Part shown: positions 6,357-13,696 of the stretch, piece by piece | Layout: the number at the start of each line of letters is the position of its first letter | Numbering within the stretch: position 1 is the stretch's first letter | Source: Alphaproteobacteria bacterium | Lineage (GTDB): Bacteria; Pseudomonadota; Alphaproteobacteria; Rhodobacterales; Rhodobacteraceae | Assembly: GCA_030428025.1 (NCBI GenBank) | Contig: JAUIBJ010000024.1 | Location: 1 to 14,841 of the forward strand | Direction: 5' to 3' | DNA length: 14,841 bases | Position numbers and translations under genes: made by a program | Notes under the pieces: generated by a model | What the model was told of the DNA's origin: nothing | The model's input: only the letters and a program-made list of their open reading frames with translations | Database searches by the model: none

Positions 6357-6901
6357 AGTGCCACCCCGGGATCGGAAAAGGTAAAGCCCGAGAGGAAGGT
6401 GCGGTGGGTCGCGCGGGCGACGTCGTTGTCGGTCACCCCCGGCGCGGCGGTGATGAACTGCATCACCATGCCCTTGCGCACCATGTAGGAATGCAGCGTC
6501 AGCACCTCGGTGCCCGCGGCCTCGTAGCGGTAGAGGATCGTGCCCGCGGGGCGGTTCATCATCCCGCCCTTGAGCGCGATCACGTCGAAACTGCCGCCCA
6601 GCTTCTCGATCTGACCCGACACCTTGTCGAGGATCGCCGCCTGCACGTCCCGGTCGCGCAGCGCGGTCGTGCCGGTCAGCTCGACAATCAGCTTGCCGAC
6701 GCTGTGATCGGGGCGGGTATAGACGGCGATTCCCTCGCTCACCGCCCGTTCCAGCCGCGACCAGCCCGCGGCCATCCCGCAGAACTCGATCCGCTCGTTC
6801 AGCGTCTCGCAGTCGTTTTTCGGCCCGGCCTGCGCGGTCCCCACCGCCGCGGCCGCTGCCAGCCCTGCCGAAAGCGCCAGCGCCTTGACAATCTGTTTCA
6901 T
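6353..6901 (-). CDS. Exported protein of unknown function between livG and livF
   Basis: This 182-residue protein starts with a clear Sec signal peptide (MKQIVKALALSAGLAAAAAV, cleavage likely after A-Q-A near residue 25), so it should reach the periplasm. The mature protein has two close cysteines (DCETLNERIEFC) that may pair. The pattern of alternating strands, especially AGTILYRYEAAGTEVLTLHS, then GMVMQFITAAPG and a late TFLSGFTF, faintly recalls PsbP/DcrB-like folds; this is only an impression. The ATG overlaps the livG stop (ATGA) and its own stop overlaps the livF start. It is thus locked between two ATPase genes, and a function connected with the transporter is likely. I do not recognise a named family. 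Confidence 0.82.
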   Translation of the reverse strand: MKQIVKALALSAGLAAAAAVGTAQAGPKNDCETLNERIEFCGMAAGWSRLERAVSEGIAVYTRPDHSVGKLIVELTGTTALRDRDVQAAILDKVSGQIEKLGGSFDVIALKGGMMNRPAGTILYRYEAAGTEVLTLHSYMVRKGMVMQFITAAPGVTDNDVARATHRTFLSGFTFSDPGVAL

Positions 6902-7686
6902 GCCTCTGTCCCCACCATGTCCTTGTTTTTCAGTCCCGTGCCGAGATAGGCCTCGATCACCTGATCGTTGGCCTTGATTTCATCCAGGGTGCCCTCGGCC
7001 AGCACCTTTCCCTCGGCCATGCAGATCACCGGGTCGCAGATGCGGCCGATGAAATCCATGTCGTGCTCGATCACCACGAAAGTGTAGTTGCGCTCGTTGT
7101 TGAGCTGGACGATGGCGTCGGCGATGGTGTTGAGCAGGGTGCGGTTCACCCCCGCGCCGACCTCGTCGAGAAAGACGATCTTGGCATCGACCATCATCGT
7201 CCGGCCAAGTTCCAGAAGCTTCTTCTGGCCGCCCGACACCTGTCCGGCCTTGTGATCGGCCAGATGTTCGATGGTGAGGAATTCCAAAACCTCGTCGGCC
7301 TTGGCGCGCAGCGCGCGCTCCTCCTCGGCGATACGCCGGCGGCCGAACCAGGTGTTCCACAGCTGCTCGCCCGACTGGGTGCCGGGCACCATCATCAGGT
7401 TTTCCCGGCAGGTCATCGAGGCGAATTCATGCGCGATCTGGAAGGTCCGCAGCAGCCCCTTGTGGAAAAGCGTGTGAGGCGGCAGGCCGGTGATATCCTC
7501 CCCATCCATGGTGACACGCCCCGACGTGGGTTTAAGAACCCCCGCGATCACGTTGAAAAGGGTGGTTTTTCCAGCACCGTTGGGTCCGATCAACCCGGTG
7601 ATCGACCCCTCGCGGATCTGCATGCTCGCGCCATCGACGGCGTGGAAGCCGCCGAAATGCTTGTGAACGTCCTCGACGACGATCAT
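6898..7686 (-). CDS. livG: Branched-chain amino acid-type ABC transporter ATPase LivG
   Basis: The 262-residue ATPase carries Walker A GPNGAGKTT (34-42), Q-loop Gln 83 (RTFQ), signature VSGGQ (150-154), Walker B IVFLDEV (170-176) and H-loop His 208 in VIEHDM. The EHD-M and the GRICDPVICMAEGKVLAEGT end are typical of LivG. One oddity is L-D-E-V-G-A-G where most ABC ATPases have L-D-E-P; the catalytic Glu is kept. ATG at 7686 begins immediately with the ATPase core. It lies 88 bp after livK, with two hairpins between, and overlaps the next gene by 4 bp. It should work as a heterodimer with LivF on the LivHM pore. Confidence 0.93.
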   Translation of the reverse strand: MIVVEDVHKHFGGFHAVDGASMQIREGSITGLIGPNGAGKTTLFNVIAGVLKPTSGRVTMDGEDITGLPPHTLFHKGLLRTFQIAHEFASMTCRENLMMVPGTQSGEQLWNTWFGRRRIAEEERALRAKADEVLEFLTIEHLADHKAGQVSGGQKKLLELGRTMMVDAKIVFLDEVGAGVNRTLLNTIADAIVQLNNERNYTFVVIEHDMDFIGRICDPVICMAEGKVLAEGTLDEIKANDQVIEAYLGTGLKNKDMVGTEA

Positions 7687-7709
7687 TCGCTATCCCCCGG
7701 GGCGCGTTA

Positions 7710-7756
7710 GGCCCAATTTTGATTGGGCCGGTCCCGGAGCTTTCCCGGGGCCGGCC
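7710..7756 (-). promoter_or_regulatory. Overlapping hairpins between livK and livG
   Basis: GGCCCAAT (7710-7717) and ATTGGGCC (7722-7729) form a perfect 8-bp stem with a 4-base loop. A second stem pairs 7726-7731 with 7751-7756 and 7733-7737 with 7745-7749 around a 7-base loop, with a single mismatch. The two share GGCC at 7726-7729, so both cannot be complete at once. No T-run follows on the minus strand. Such structures often lower downstream expression or protect the binding-protein message. Confidence 0.6.
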
Positions 7757-7774
7757 AGTTGCCGTCAGGCCAGA

Positions 7775-8962
7775 TCAGCGGTATTTCACCGTGGTGATCT
7801 TGCCGTCCTCGAACTCGATCTCACGGTAGTTGCCGGCGGATTCGCCCGGCCCGATCAGTTCGACCGCGGTGGCGCCGACGTAGTCGACATCGCCGCCCCC
7901 GGCAATGATGTCGAGCGCCTTGCCCAGCTCGCCGGGATAGATCTTCTCTCCCGGGGCGTTCGCCACGTCCATCACATGCGTCTTGTAATCGGCAGAGTCG
8001 GTCGATTCCGCGGCCTGCATGGCCAGCATGATCAGCGCGGCGGCGTCATAGCTTTCCGGCGCAAAGGGCGAGGTCGCCTCGAAGCTGTCGCCGACCATTT
8101 CCTGGAACTTGGCCACGCCGGGGCTGTCGGTGCCCGGGTGCTGGCCGGTGGAGCCATCGATCTCGGAGCCGAAATTCTCTTCCAGCTTGGTGCCGATCAT
8201 GCCGTCGGGGAAGTGGAAGCTGTCGAAGGCGCCGGAATCGAGCGCCGCGCGCACGATGCCGCTGCCGCCCTGGTCGACGTAACCTGCCACGACCAGCCGG
8301 TCGCCGCCCGCAGCCGCCAGCGCGCCCACCTCGGCCGAATAGTCGGCCTTGCCGTCCTCGTGGGCGGCGTTGATCGTCACCGTTCCGCCAGCCTCTTCGA
8401 AGGCGGCGGCGAAGCTGTCAGCCAGGCCCTTGCCATAATCGTTGTTGGTGTAGGTCACGGCGACTTCCTCGATGCCGCGATCCATAAGGATCTCGGTCAT
8501 CACAACGCCCTGGCGCGCATCCGACGGCGCAGTGCGGAAGAACAGGCCGTTAACCTCGGCCGTCGACAGGCCCGGCGAGGTGGCCGAGGGCGAGATCATC
8601 ACGACGCCATTGGGCACCGCCACGTTCGACAGGATCGCGCCGGTCACGCCGGAACAGTCCGCACCCATGATGCCCTTGACGCCTTCGGCGGTGACCAGAC
8701 GTTCGGCCGCGGCACTCGCGGCGCCGGCGTCGATGCAGGTCGAGTCCGCCCTTACCGGCGTCACCGTCTTGCCGCCCAGCAGCTTGCCGCTTTCGCTGAC
8801 TTCCGACATCGCCATTTCGGCACCGGCCGCCATATGCGGGGTGAGCGATTCGATCGGGCCGGTGAAGCCCAGAATGATGCCGATCTTGACCTCATGGTCA
8901 TCGGCCAGCGCGGCCCCCGCGCTCAGCGCCAGCGCCGTGGTGGTCGCAAGAAGTTTTTTCAT
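7775..8962 (-). CDS. livK: Branched-chain amino acid-type ABC transporter substrate-binding protein LivK
   Basis: The product is 395 residues: a Sec signal peptide (MKKLLATTTALALSAGAALA, cut before D-D-H-E) and a type 1 periplasmic-binding fold. HEVKIGIILGFTGPIESLTP, the MISPSATSPGLS ligand loop and TNNDYGKGLADSFAAAFEEA are typical of Liv-type binding proteins. Two cysteines (DSTCID, GADCSG) match the usual early disulfide. The ATG at 8962 was chosen because GGGAG precedes it at good distance and the signal peptide starts there; the frame open to 9028 adds nothing meaningful. It is the first gene of the transporter cluster, divergent from the sugar dehydrogenase gene. The bound solute may be a branched-chain or another amino acid or amide; sequence alone does not decide. 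Confidence 0.93.
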   Translation of the reverse strand: MKKLLATTTALALSAGAALADDHEVKIGIILGFTGPIESLTPHMAAGAEMAMSEVSESGKLLGGKTVTPVRADSTCIDAGAASAAAERLVTAEGVKGIMGADCSGVTGAILSNVAVPNGVVMISPSATSPGLSTAEVNGLFFRTAPSDARQGVVMTEILMDRGIEEVAVTYTNNDYGKGLADSFAAAFEEAGGTVTINAAHEDGKADYSAEVGALAAAGGDRLVVAGYVDQGGSGIVRAALDSGAFDSFHFPDGMIGTKLEENFGSEIDGSTGQHPGTDSPGVAKFQEMVGDSFEATSPFAPESYDAAALIMLAMQAAESTDSADYKTHVMDVANAPGEKIYPGELGKALDIIAGGGDVDYVGATAVELIGPGESAGNYREIEFEDGKITTVKYR

Positions 8963-9046
8963 TGGCGTTTCTCCCTGATTTTGTTCGTTGGTCTTCGAAA
9001 AACCTATTGGACTGAGTGGGAAAAGCAAGGCGATTCCGGGGGCGCG

Positions 9047-9061
9047 TCACGTGAATCGTGA
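9047..9061. promoter_or_regulatory. Palindrome in the livK / dehydrogenase divergent spacer
   Basis: TCACGTGAATCGTGA contains the perfect 8-bp palindrome TCACGTGA (9047-9054) and the inverted repeat TCACG/CGTGA around 5 bases. It sits in the 163-bp spacer between two divergent genes, about 65 bp from the dehydrogenase ATG and 85 bp from the livK ATG. It may be an operator for either side. I could not identify convincing -35/-10 boxes in this spacer. Confidence 0.3.
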
Positions 9062-9125
9062 ATTGACCTGCGGCCCCGGCGCGCCATCCTTTTGCCCGAC
9101 GGGACCGGAAAACAGGAGGCGAAGG

Positions 9126-10220
9126 ATGAAGCGGCGGAGCTTTCTTGCGGGGCTGGGCGGAAGCGCGTTCTGCGCCCGGGCGGCGGCGGGGCTGGACAGC
9201 CGGGCCGGCACGCTGAATGTCACGCTCATGGCCGAGGGGCTGGACGCCCCCTGGGCGATCGGCTTCCTGCCCGACGGCTCGGTCCTGCTGACCGAGCGGG
9301 ACGGGCGGCTGTCGCGGCTTGCCGATGGCGAACGCAGCTCCGTTTCCGGGGTAGGCGAGGTCTGGGCGCAGGGGCAGGGCGGGCTGCTCGACGTGCTGGT
9401 GCCGCGCGATTTCGCCGAAAGCCGCAGGCTGTTTTTCAGTTTCGCCAAGCCGCAGCAGGGCGGCGCCGGCACCGCCGTCGCCCGCGCCCGGCTGTCCTCC
9501 GATGCCCGGTCGCTGGAAGACTGGCAGACGATTTTCGAGATGGTGCCCGGCTCCTCCGGCGGGCGGCATTTCGGCTCGCGGCTGGTCGAGGCGCCGGACG
9601 GTCTGCTGTTCGTCACCGTGGGCGAGCGCGGCGACCGCCCCTCGGCGCAGGATCTGGGGCGCGAGAATGGCTCGATCCTGCGCATCGCCAAGGACGGTTC
9701 GGTGCCGCCCGGCAACCCCTTCACCAAGACCACCGGCGCCCGGCCCGAAATCTGGTCCTACGGGCACCGCAACCCGCAGGGCGCCGCGCTCGATCTCGGC
9801 GGCCAGCTCTGGGTGGTGGAACACGGCGCGCGCGGCGGCGACGAGATCAACCGTATCCGCAAGGGGGCCAATTACGGCTGGCCAGTCATCTCCTACGGCA
9901 CGCATTACTCCGGCGCCAGGATCGGCGAGGGCACCCACAAGCAGGGCATGGAACAACCCGCCTTCTACTGGGATCCCTCGATCGCGCCCTCGGGGATGAC
10001 GATCTATTCCGGCAAGCTCTGGCCCGAATGGCGGGGGCATTTCTTCGTTGGATCGCTGAAGTTCGACATGATCTCTCGGCTTGCCGGCTCGCCGATAAAA
10101 GAGGTCGAGCGCATCAGCGGGTCAGAGACCCTGCGCGTGCGCGACATCCGCGAAGGGCCCGATGGCGCTTTGTGGTTCCTCTCTGTGGGGCAGGGAGCGC
10201 TTTACCGAGTCACGCCCTGA
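9126..10220 (+). CDS. PQQ-dependent aldose/sorbosone dehydrogenase-like protein, Tat-exported
   Basis: The 364-residue protein begins with MKRRSFLAGLGGSAF, a twin-arginine signal, so it is exported folded to the periplasm. The rest resembles the soluble glucose/sorbosone dehydrogenase beta-propeller: LDAPWAIGFLPDGSVLLTER early, GGRHFGSRL with His 148 as the likely catalytic base, VGERGDR, YGHRNPQG, EHGARGGDEIN and YWDPSIAPSGM. Enzymes of this type oxidise aldoses with PQQ and calcium. ATG at 9126 follows a strong AGGAGG site; the frame upstream to 8988 lacks family character. No PQQ synthesis genes are in the window. It is followed 64 bp later by a small secreted protein on the same strand. 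The sugar substrate is unknown. Confidence 0.88.
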   Translation: MKRRSFLAGLGGSAFCARAAAGLDSRAGTLNVTLMAEGLDAPWAIGFLPDGSVLLTERDGRLSRLADGERSSVSGVGEVWAQGQGGLLDVLVPRDFAESRRLFFSFAKPQQGGAGTAVARARLSSDARSLEDWQTIFEMVPGSSGGRHFGSRLVEAPDGLLFVTVGERGDRPSAQDLGRENGSILRIAKDGSVPPGNPFTKTTGARPEIWSYGHRNPQGAALDLGGQLWVVEHGARGGDEINRIRKGANYGWPVISYGTHYSGARIGEGTHKQGMEQPAFYWDPSIAPSGMTIYSGKLWPEWRGHFFVGSLKFDMISRLAGSPIKEVERISGSETLRVRDIREGPDGALWFLSVGQGALYRVTP

Positions 10221-10284
10221 GGCTGGCCGGGGACGCGATTGCGTGGCATCCTGAGCCAGTCCGGTCCACTACAGGAGCTTTCCG

Positions 10285-10704
10285 ATGCGGTCTTTCCTCT
10301 CCGCGCTTGCGGTTGCAGTGGCGCTTGCCTCTCCGGCGGCGGCCCAGCACCAGAACTCGATTTTCCGCGACTATGCCGAGATGCGCGACGTGCTCGATCG
10401 GTTCATGTTCTCGCGGCGCATCGCCGATGTCATGCGCGCCTTCGGCGCCTCCGACGAGATGACCGAACAGGAGCTGCAGGGGCTCGAAAACCGTGTGCGC
10501 GCGATCTTCCCCTACGATTTCCGCCATGTGGACGTACTGCGCTCGGAAGATATGGGGAACGGCTGGAAACGCGAGCTTTACGCCTATTGGGCGGGCACGG
10601 CCTATATCTTCGCCACGGTGATCTTTCATGAGCGCGACGGGGAATGCGTCGCCATCGCGTTCCGCTTCAACACCGATATCGAGGAGTTGCTCAGCAAGTT
10701 CTGA
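10285..10704 (+). CDS. Small secreted protein of unknown function
   Basis: This 139-residue protein has a clear signal peptide (MRSFLSALAVAVALASPAAA, likely cut before Q21). The mature part starts with a charged helical region (FRDYAEMRDVLDRFMFSRRI) and ends with a segment rich in aromatic residues (YAYWAGTAYIFATVIFHERD). It has a single cysteine. ATG at 10285 follows AGGAG at good distance. It may be transcribed with the dehydrogenase gene 64 bp upstream, and it converges with the AraC-type regulator. I do not recognise a family, so no function is offered beyond a periplasmic or secreted location. Confidence 0.78.
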   Translation: MRSFLSALAVAVALASPAAAQHQNSIFRDYAEMRDVLDRFMFSRRIADVMRAFGASDEMTEQELQGLENRVRAIFPYDFRHVDVLRSEDMGNGWKRELYAYWAGTAYIFATVIFHERDGECVAIAFRFNTDIEELLSKF

Positions 10705-10708
10705 AGGG

Positions 10709-10722
10709 GCCGCAAGAGCGGC
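10709..10722. terminator. Short hairpin between convergent genes
   Basis: GCCGC (10709-10713) and GCGGC (10718-10722) form a 5-bp GC stem with an AAGA loop, in the 31 bp between the convergent stops of the secreted protein and the AraC-type regulator. There is no T-run on either side, so a terminator role is only possible. Confidence 0.3.
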
Positions 10723-10735
10723 GGCAGTCCTCCCC

Positions 10736-11797
10736 TCAGACCGACAGCCGCGCCGCCTGCGAGCCGCGCTCGCGATAGGGGGTGGTGTTGTAGTGCGAGC
10801 GGTAACACTTGGAAAAATGAGACGGGCTGGCAAAGCCGCAGGCCAGCGCAACGTTGATCACCGTCATGTCTGTCTGCATCAGAAGGTTGCGCGCCTTCTG
10901 CAGCCTCAGTTCCATGTAGTAGCGTTTCGGGCTGCGGCTCAGATAGCGTCGGAAAAGCCGTTCCAGCTGTCGGGTGGACATTCCCACTTCCTTGGCCAGG
11001 ATGGCGGGGCTGATCGGCTCTTCGATATTGGCCTCCATCATCTGGATGACCTGGGAAAGCTTGGGGTGGCGCACGCCGATCCGCGTGGGCACCGACAGGC
11101 GCTGCGTGTCCTGATCGGTGCGGATCGAGGCATAGATCATCTGGTCGGCCACGGCATTGGCCAGCTTCTCGCCATGCTCGTCGGCGATCAGCTTCAGCAT
11201 CAGGTCGATCGACGAGGTGCCGCCGGCGGTCGACAGCCGGTTGCCATCGACCACGAAGACAGACTTGGTCAGTTCCACATCGTCGAATTCCTCGGTGAAA
11301 CTGTCGTGGTTCTCCCAGTGGATCGTGGCCTTCTTGCCATCCAGAAGCCCGGCCTTGGCCATCACGAAGGACGCGGTACAGAGCCCGCCCACGCGCAGGC
11401 CGCGGCGGGCCTCGCGCCGCAGCCAGTTGAGCAGCTTCTTGGTGGCGGTGCGCTGGATCTCGGTGCCGCCACAGATCAGCAGCGTGTCGTCGCGATTGAG
11501 TTCGCTCAGCGGCATGTCCACATGAAACCGGGTGCCCGCCGAGCAGGTCACGGTGTCATCGGTGTCGCCGGTGGTCTTCCAAGTATAAAGCGTCTCGTCG
11601 GCCATGCGATTGGCGATACGCAAGCAGTCGAGCGCGGCGGCAAAGCTGAGCAGGGTGAAATTGTCGAGCAGCACGAAGACGAACCGCTTTGGCGCGCCCT
11701 TCAACTTGACCTCGATTTTGCCCGTTTCCGCCGGCATGCTTTCGAATCTCCGCAGCGTGGCATCATAACCTTCGGTCTTTTCATGAAACTGTTGCAT
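10736..11797 (-). CDS. GlxA-type transcriptional regulator (DJ-1/PfpI domain plus AraC DNA-binding domain)
   Basis: The 353-residue protein joins a DJ-1/PfpI-like class I glutamine amidotransferase fold (about residues 38-200) to an AraC helix-turn-helix pair (about 245-345). Cys 140 stands at the nucleophile elbow (GLRVGGLCTASF), with His 160 in ATIHWENH. The DNA-binding part shows ISPAILAKEVGMSTRQLERLF and later INVALACGFASPSHFSKCYR. This layout is that of GlxA/GbdR regulators; GbdR controls glycine betaine breakdown in Pseudomonas, but the target here is unknown. ATG at 11797 has no ribosome site. A second ATG at 11737 (residue 21) has GGAG before it and may be the true start, with TATGAT at 11762-11767 as a possible -10. 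It is divergent from the DAHP synthase gene. Confidence 0.92.
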   Translation of the reverse strand: MQQFHEKTEGYDATLRRFESMPAETGKIEVKLKGAPKRFVFVLLDNFTLLSFAAALDCLRIANRMADETLYTWKTTGDTDDTVTCSAGTRFHVDMPLSELNRDDTLLICGGTEIQRTATKKLLNWLRREARRGLRVGGLCTASFVMAKAGLLDGKKATIHWENHDSFTEEFDDVELTKSVFVVDGNRLSTAGGTSSIDLMLKLIADEHGEKLANAVADQMIYASIRTDQDTQRLSVPTRIGVRHPKLSQVIQMMEANIEEPISPAILAKEVGMSTRQLERLFRRYLSRSPKRYYMELRLQKARNLLMQTDMTVINVALACGFASPSHFSKCYRSHYNTTPYRERGSQAARLSV

Positions 11798-11848
11798 TTG
11801 ACAAGAGCGGCAAGCGCCAAAAACGACACCGGTCGGCCATATCGCGTC

Positions 11849-11877
11849 TGGTCACCGGGGGAAGGCTCTAGTATAGA
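11849..11877 (+). promoter_or_regulatory. Probable promoter of the DAHP synthase gene
   Basis: TGGTCA (11849-11854) and TATAGA (11872-11877) stand 17 bp apart, each with 4 of 6 consensus bases, about 33 bp before the ATG. The divergent spacer (11798-11910) is otherwise without clear structure. No tryptophan- or phenylalanine-rich leader peptide is visible, so attenuation is not suggested. Confidence 0.45.
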
Positions 11878-11910
11878 CGAACCTCGAATTTCTGACTGCG
11901 GAGACGAGCG

Positions 11911-13281
11911 ATGACCGAGTGGCACAAATCCGACTGGCGCAAGAAGCCCCGGGTGCAGATGCCCGATTATACCGATGCCGAGGCGCTGAAGGCGGTCGAG
12001 GCGCGGCTTTCGCAATTTCCTCCGCTGGTTTTCGCGGGCGAGGCGCGGCGGCTCAAACGCCAGTTGGGGGCGGCCGCGCGGGGCGAGGCGTTTCTTCTGC
12101 AGGGCGGCGACTGCGCCGAGGCGTTCGAGCAGTTCTCGGCCGACGCGATCCGCGACACGTTCAAGGTGATGCTGCAGATGGCGATGGTGCTGACCTATGG
12201 CGCCAAGGTGCCGGTGATCAAGGTGGGCCGCATGGCCGGCCAGTTCGCCAAGCCGCGCTCGGCGCCGACCGAGACGGTCGAGGGCGTGGAACTGCCCAGC
12301 TACCGGGGCGATATCATTAACGAACTGGCATTCACGCCCGAGGCGCGCATCCCCGATCCGGCGAAGATGCTGCAGGCCTATACCCAGGCGGCGGCCACGC
12401 TGAACCTGCTGCGCGCCTTCTCCACCGGCGGCTACGCCGATGTACATCAGGTGCATCAGTGGACGCTGGGCTTCACCGAAAGCGAAAAGGCCGAGCGCTA
12501 TCGAGATCTGGCCAACCGGATCACTGATACGCTCGATTTCATGAAGGCCGCGGGCATCGACAGCGACCAGTCGCCGACCCTGCAGACGGTGGATTTCTAC
12601 ACCTCGCACGAGGGCCTGCTGCTGGAATACGAGGAGGCGCTGACGCGGCTCGATTCCACCTCCGGCAAATGGCTCGCCGGCTCCGGGCACATGCTCTGGA
12701 TCGGCGACCGCACGCGCCAGCCCGATGGCGCGCATGTAGAGTTCTGCCGGGGTGTGCTGAACCCGATCGGGCTGAAATGCGGGCCGACGATGGAAGCGGA
12801 TGACCTCAAGCGCCTGCTGGCCCGGCTCAACCCCGAGAACGAGGCCGGGCGGCTGACCCTGATCGCGCGGTTTGGCGCGGGCAAGGTGGGCGAGCATCTG
12901 CCGCGCCTGATCCGGACGGTGCGCGAGGAAGGGGCCAACGTGGTCTGGGTCTGCGACCCGATGCATGGCAACACCATCAAGTCGGGCTCGGGCTACAAGA
13001 CCCGTCCCTTCGACTCGGTCCTGCGCGAGGTGCAGGAGTTCTTTGCCGTCCACCGCGCCGAGGGCACGATCCCCGGCGGGGTGCATTTCGAGATGACCGG
13101 TCAGGACGTGACCGAATGCACCGGCGGCATGCGCGCGGTGAGCGAGGAAAACCTCTCGGACCGCTACCATACCGCCTGCGACCCGCGGCTCAACGCCTCG
13201 CAATCGCTGGAACTGGCCTTTCTCGTGGCCGAGGAGTTGTCGGCCCTGCGCGAGGCGCGGGCCGAGGCGAAGGTGGGGTAA
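11911..13281 (+). CDS. Class II 3-deoxy-7-phosphoheptulonate (DAHP) synthase
   Basis: The 456-residue enzyme joins phosphoenolpyruvate and erythrose 4-phosphate to give DAHP, the first step of the shikimate route to aromatic amino acids. It belongs to the class II (AroAII, plant-like) group. It starts with a Trp-rich N-terminus (MTEWHKSDWRKKP) and has FLLQGGDCAEAF with metal-binding Cys 68, VGRMAGQFAKPRS (about 105-117), WVCDPMHGNT (about 345-354) and HFEMTGQDVTECTGG (about 392-406), all substrate or metal sites. Length is normal for the class. ATG at 11911 follows GGAGA. The short N-terminus relative to the Mycobacterium tuberculosis enzyme suggests it lacks the extra allosteric helices there. 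It is divergent from the GlxA-type regulator, with no evident functional link. Confidence 0.96.
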   Translation: MTEWHKSDWRKKPRVQMPDYTDAEALKAVEARLSQFPPLVFAGEARRLKRQLGAAARGEAFLLQGGDCAEAFEQFSADAIRDTFKVMLQMAMVLTYGAKVPVIKVGRMAGQFAKPRSAPTETVEGVELPSYRGDIINELAFTPEARIPDPAKMLQAYTQAAATLNLLRAFSTGGYADVHQVHQWTLGFTESEKAERYRDLANRITDTLDFMKAAGIDSDQSPTLQTVDFYTSHEGLLLEYEEALTRLDSTSGKWLAGSGHMLWIGDRTRQPDGAHVEFCRGVLNPIGLKCGPTMEADDLKRLLARLNPENEAGRLTLIARFGAGKVGEHLPRLIRTVREEGANVVWVCDPMHGNTIKSGSGYKTRPFDSVLREVQEFFAVHRAEGTIPGGVHFEMTGQDVTECTGGMRAVSEENLSDRYHTACDPRLNASQSLELAFLVAEELSALREARAEAKVG

Positions 13282-13289
13282 GTTGACCT

Positions 13290-13318
13290 TTCGGCCTGTG
13301 CCATCGGTGCGGGCCGAA
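13290..13318 (+). terminator. Possible terminator after the DAHP synthase gene
   Basis: TTCGGCC (13290-13296) and GGCCGAA (13312-13318) form a 7-bp perfect stem with a 15-base loop, 8 bases after the stop codon. Only a weak T-containing stretch (CCTCTTG) follows. It could act on both strands, as the next gene is convergent. Confidence 0.4.
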
Positions 13319-13382
13319 CCTCTTGCGAATGGCGGCTACGGCGCTATTCGCGCGGGGCGCTGAGGCCGAATTGCCGTGCGCC

Positions 13383-13610
13383 TCAGACGATGAAGCCCTC
13401 GCCGGCGCAGACCGCGCAGCGTTTGACCCGGTTGCCGAAACAGCCGGTGCAGGCGCCGTAAATCCGCCTCGAATGCACATCTTTGCCCAAGGCGATCTGC
13501 CCCGCACCGCGGCAGATCGGGCAAGGCTCGCGCCCCGCGCCGTTGCAGCGGTGACAGCGCCGCTTTGGCGGCGGTGTGGGCCTGACGGGGGGTGGGCAGT
13601 ACTTTTCCAT
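13383..13610 (-). CDS. Small DnaJ-type zinc-finger protein without a J domain
   Basis: The product (75 residues from ATG 13610, 87 from ATG 13646) is almost wholly a cysteine-rich finger: CHRCNGAG, CPICRGAG, CTGCFGNR and CAVCAGEG. These are four C-x-x-C pairs like the two zinc centres of DnaJ; the third repeat is degenerate. A proline-rich stretch (PPPVRPTPPPKRR) precedes it. No J domain or substrate-binding domain is present. Such isolated fingers may act as thiol or protein-folding helpers, but no target is evident. The start at 13646 has GGGAG touching the ATG with no spacing, so 13610 is preferred, though its own site (CAGG) is weak. It lies 86 bp after the enolase-superfamily gene (50 bp if it starts at 13646) and may be co-transcribed. 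Confidence 0.72.
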   Translation of the reverse strand: MEKYCPPPVRPTPPPKRRCHRCNGAGREPCPICRGAGQIALGKDVHSRRIYGACTGCFGNRVKRCAVCAGEGFIV

Positions 13611-13696
13611 TGAACCGGCCTGCGATCCTCGCTCGCGTCCGATCATCTCCCGCCGCCGTTAAGAATTCCCGAACGTCCCCGGAACCGCGCGGTCCG

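Noticed and set aside
8898..10040. 380-codon minus-strand frame opposite the sugar dehydrogenase
   Set aside because: Overlaps both the start of livK and the dehydrogenase and has only shadow-type composition (Pro, Arg, Ala rich).
11701..13203. 500-codon minus-strand frame opposite the DAHP synthase gene
   Set aside because: A mirror of a conserved enzyme gene in GC-rich DNA; low-complexity composition and no domain.
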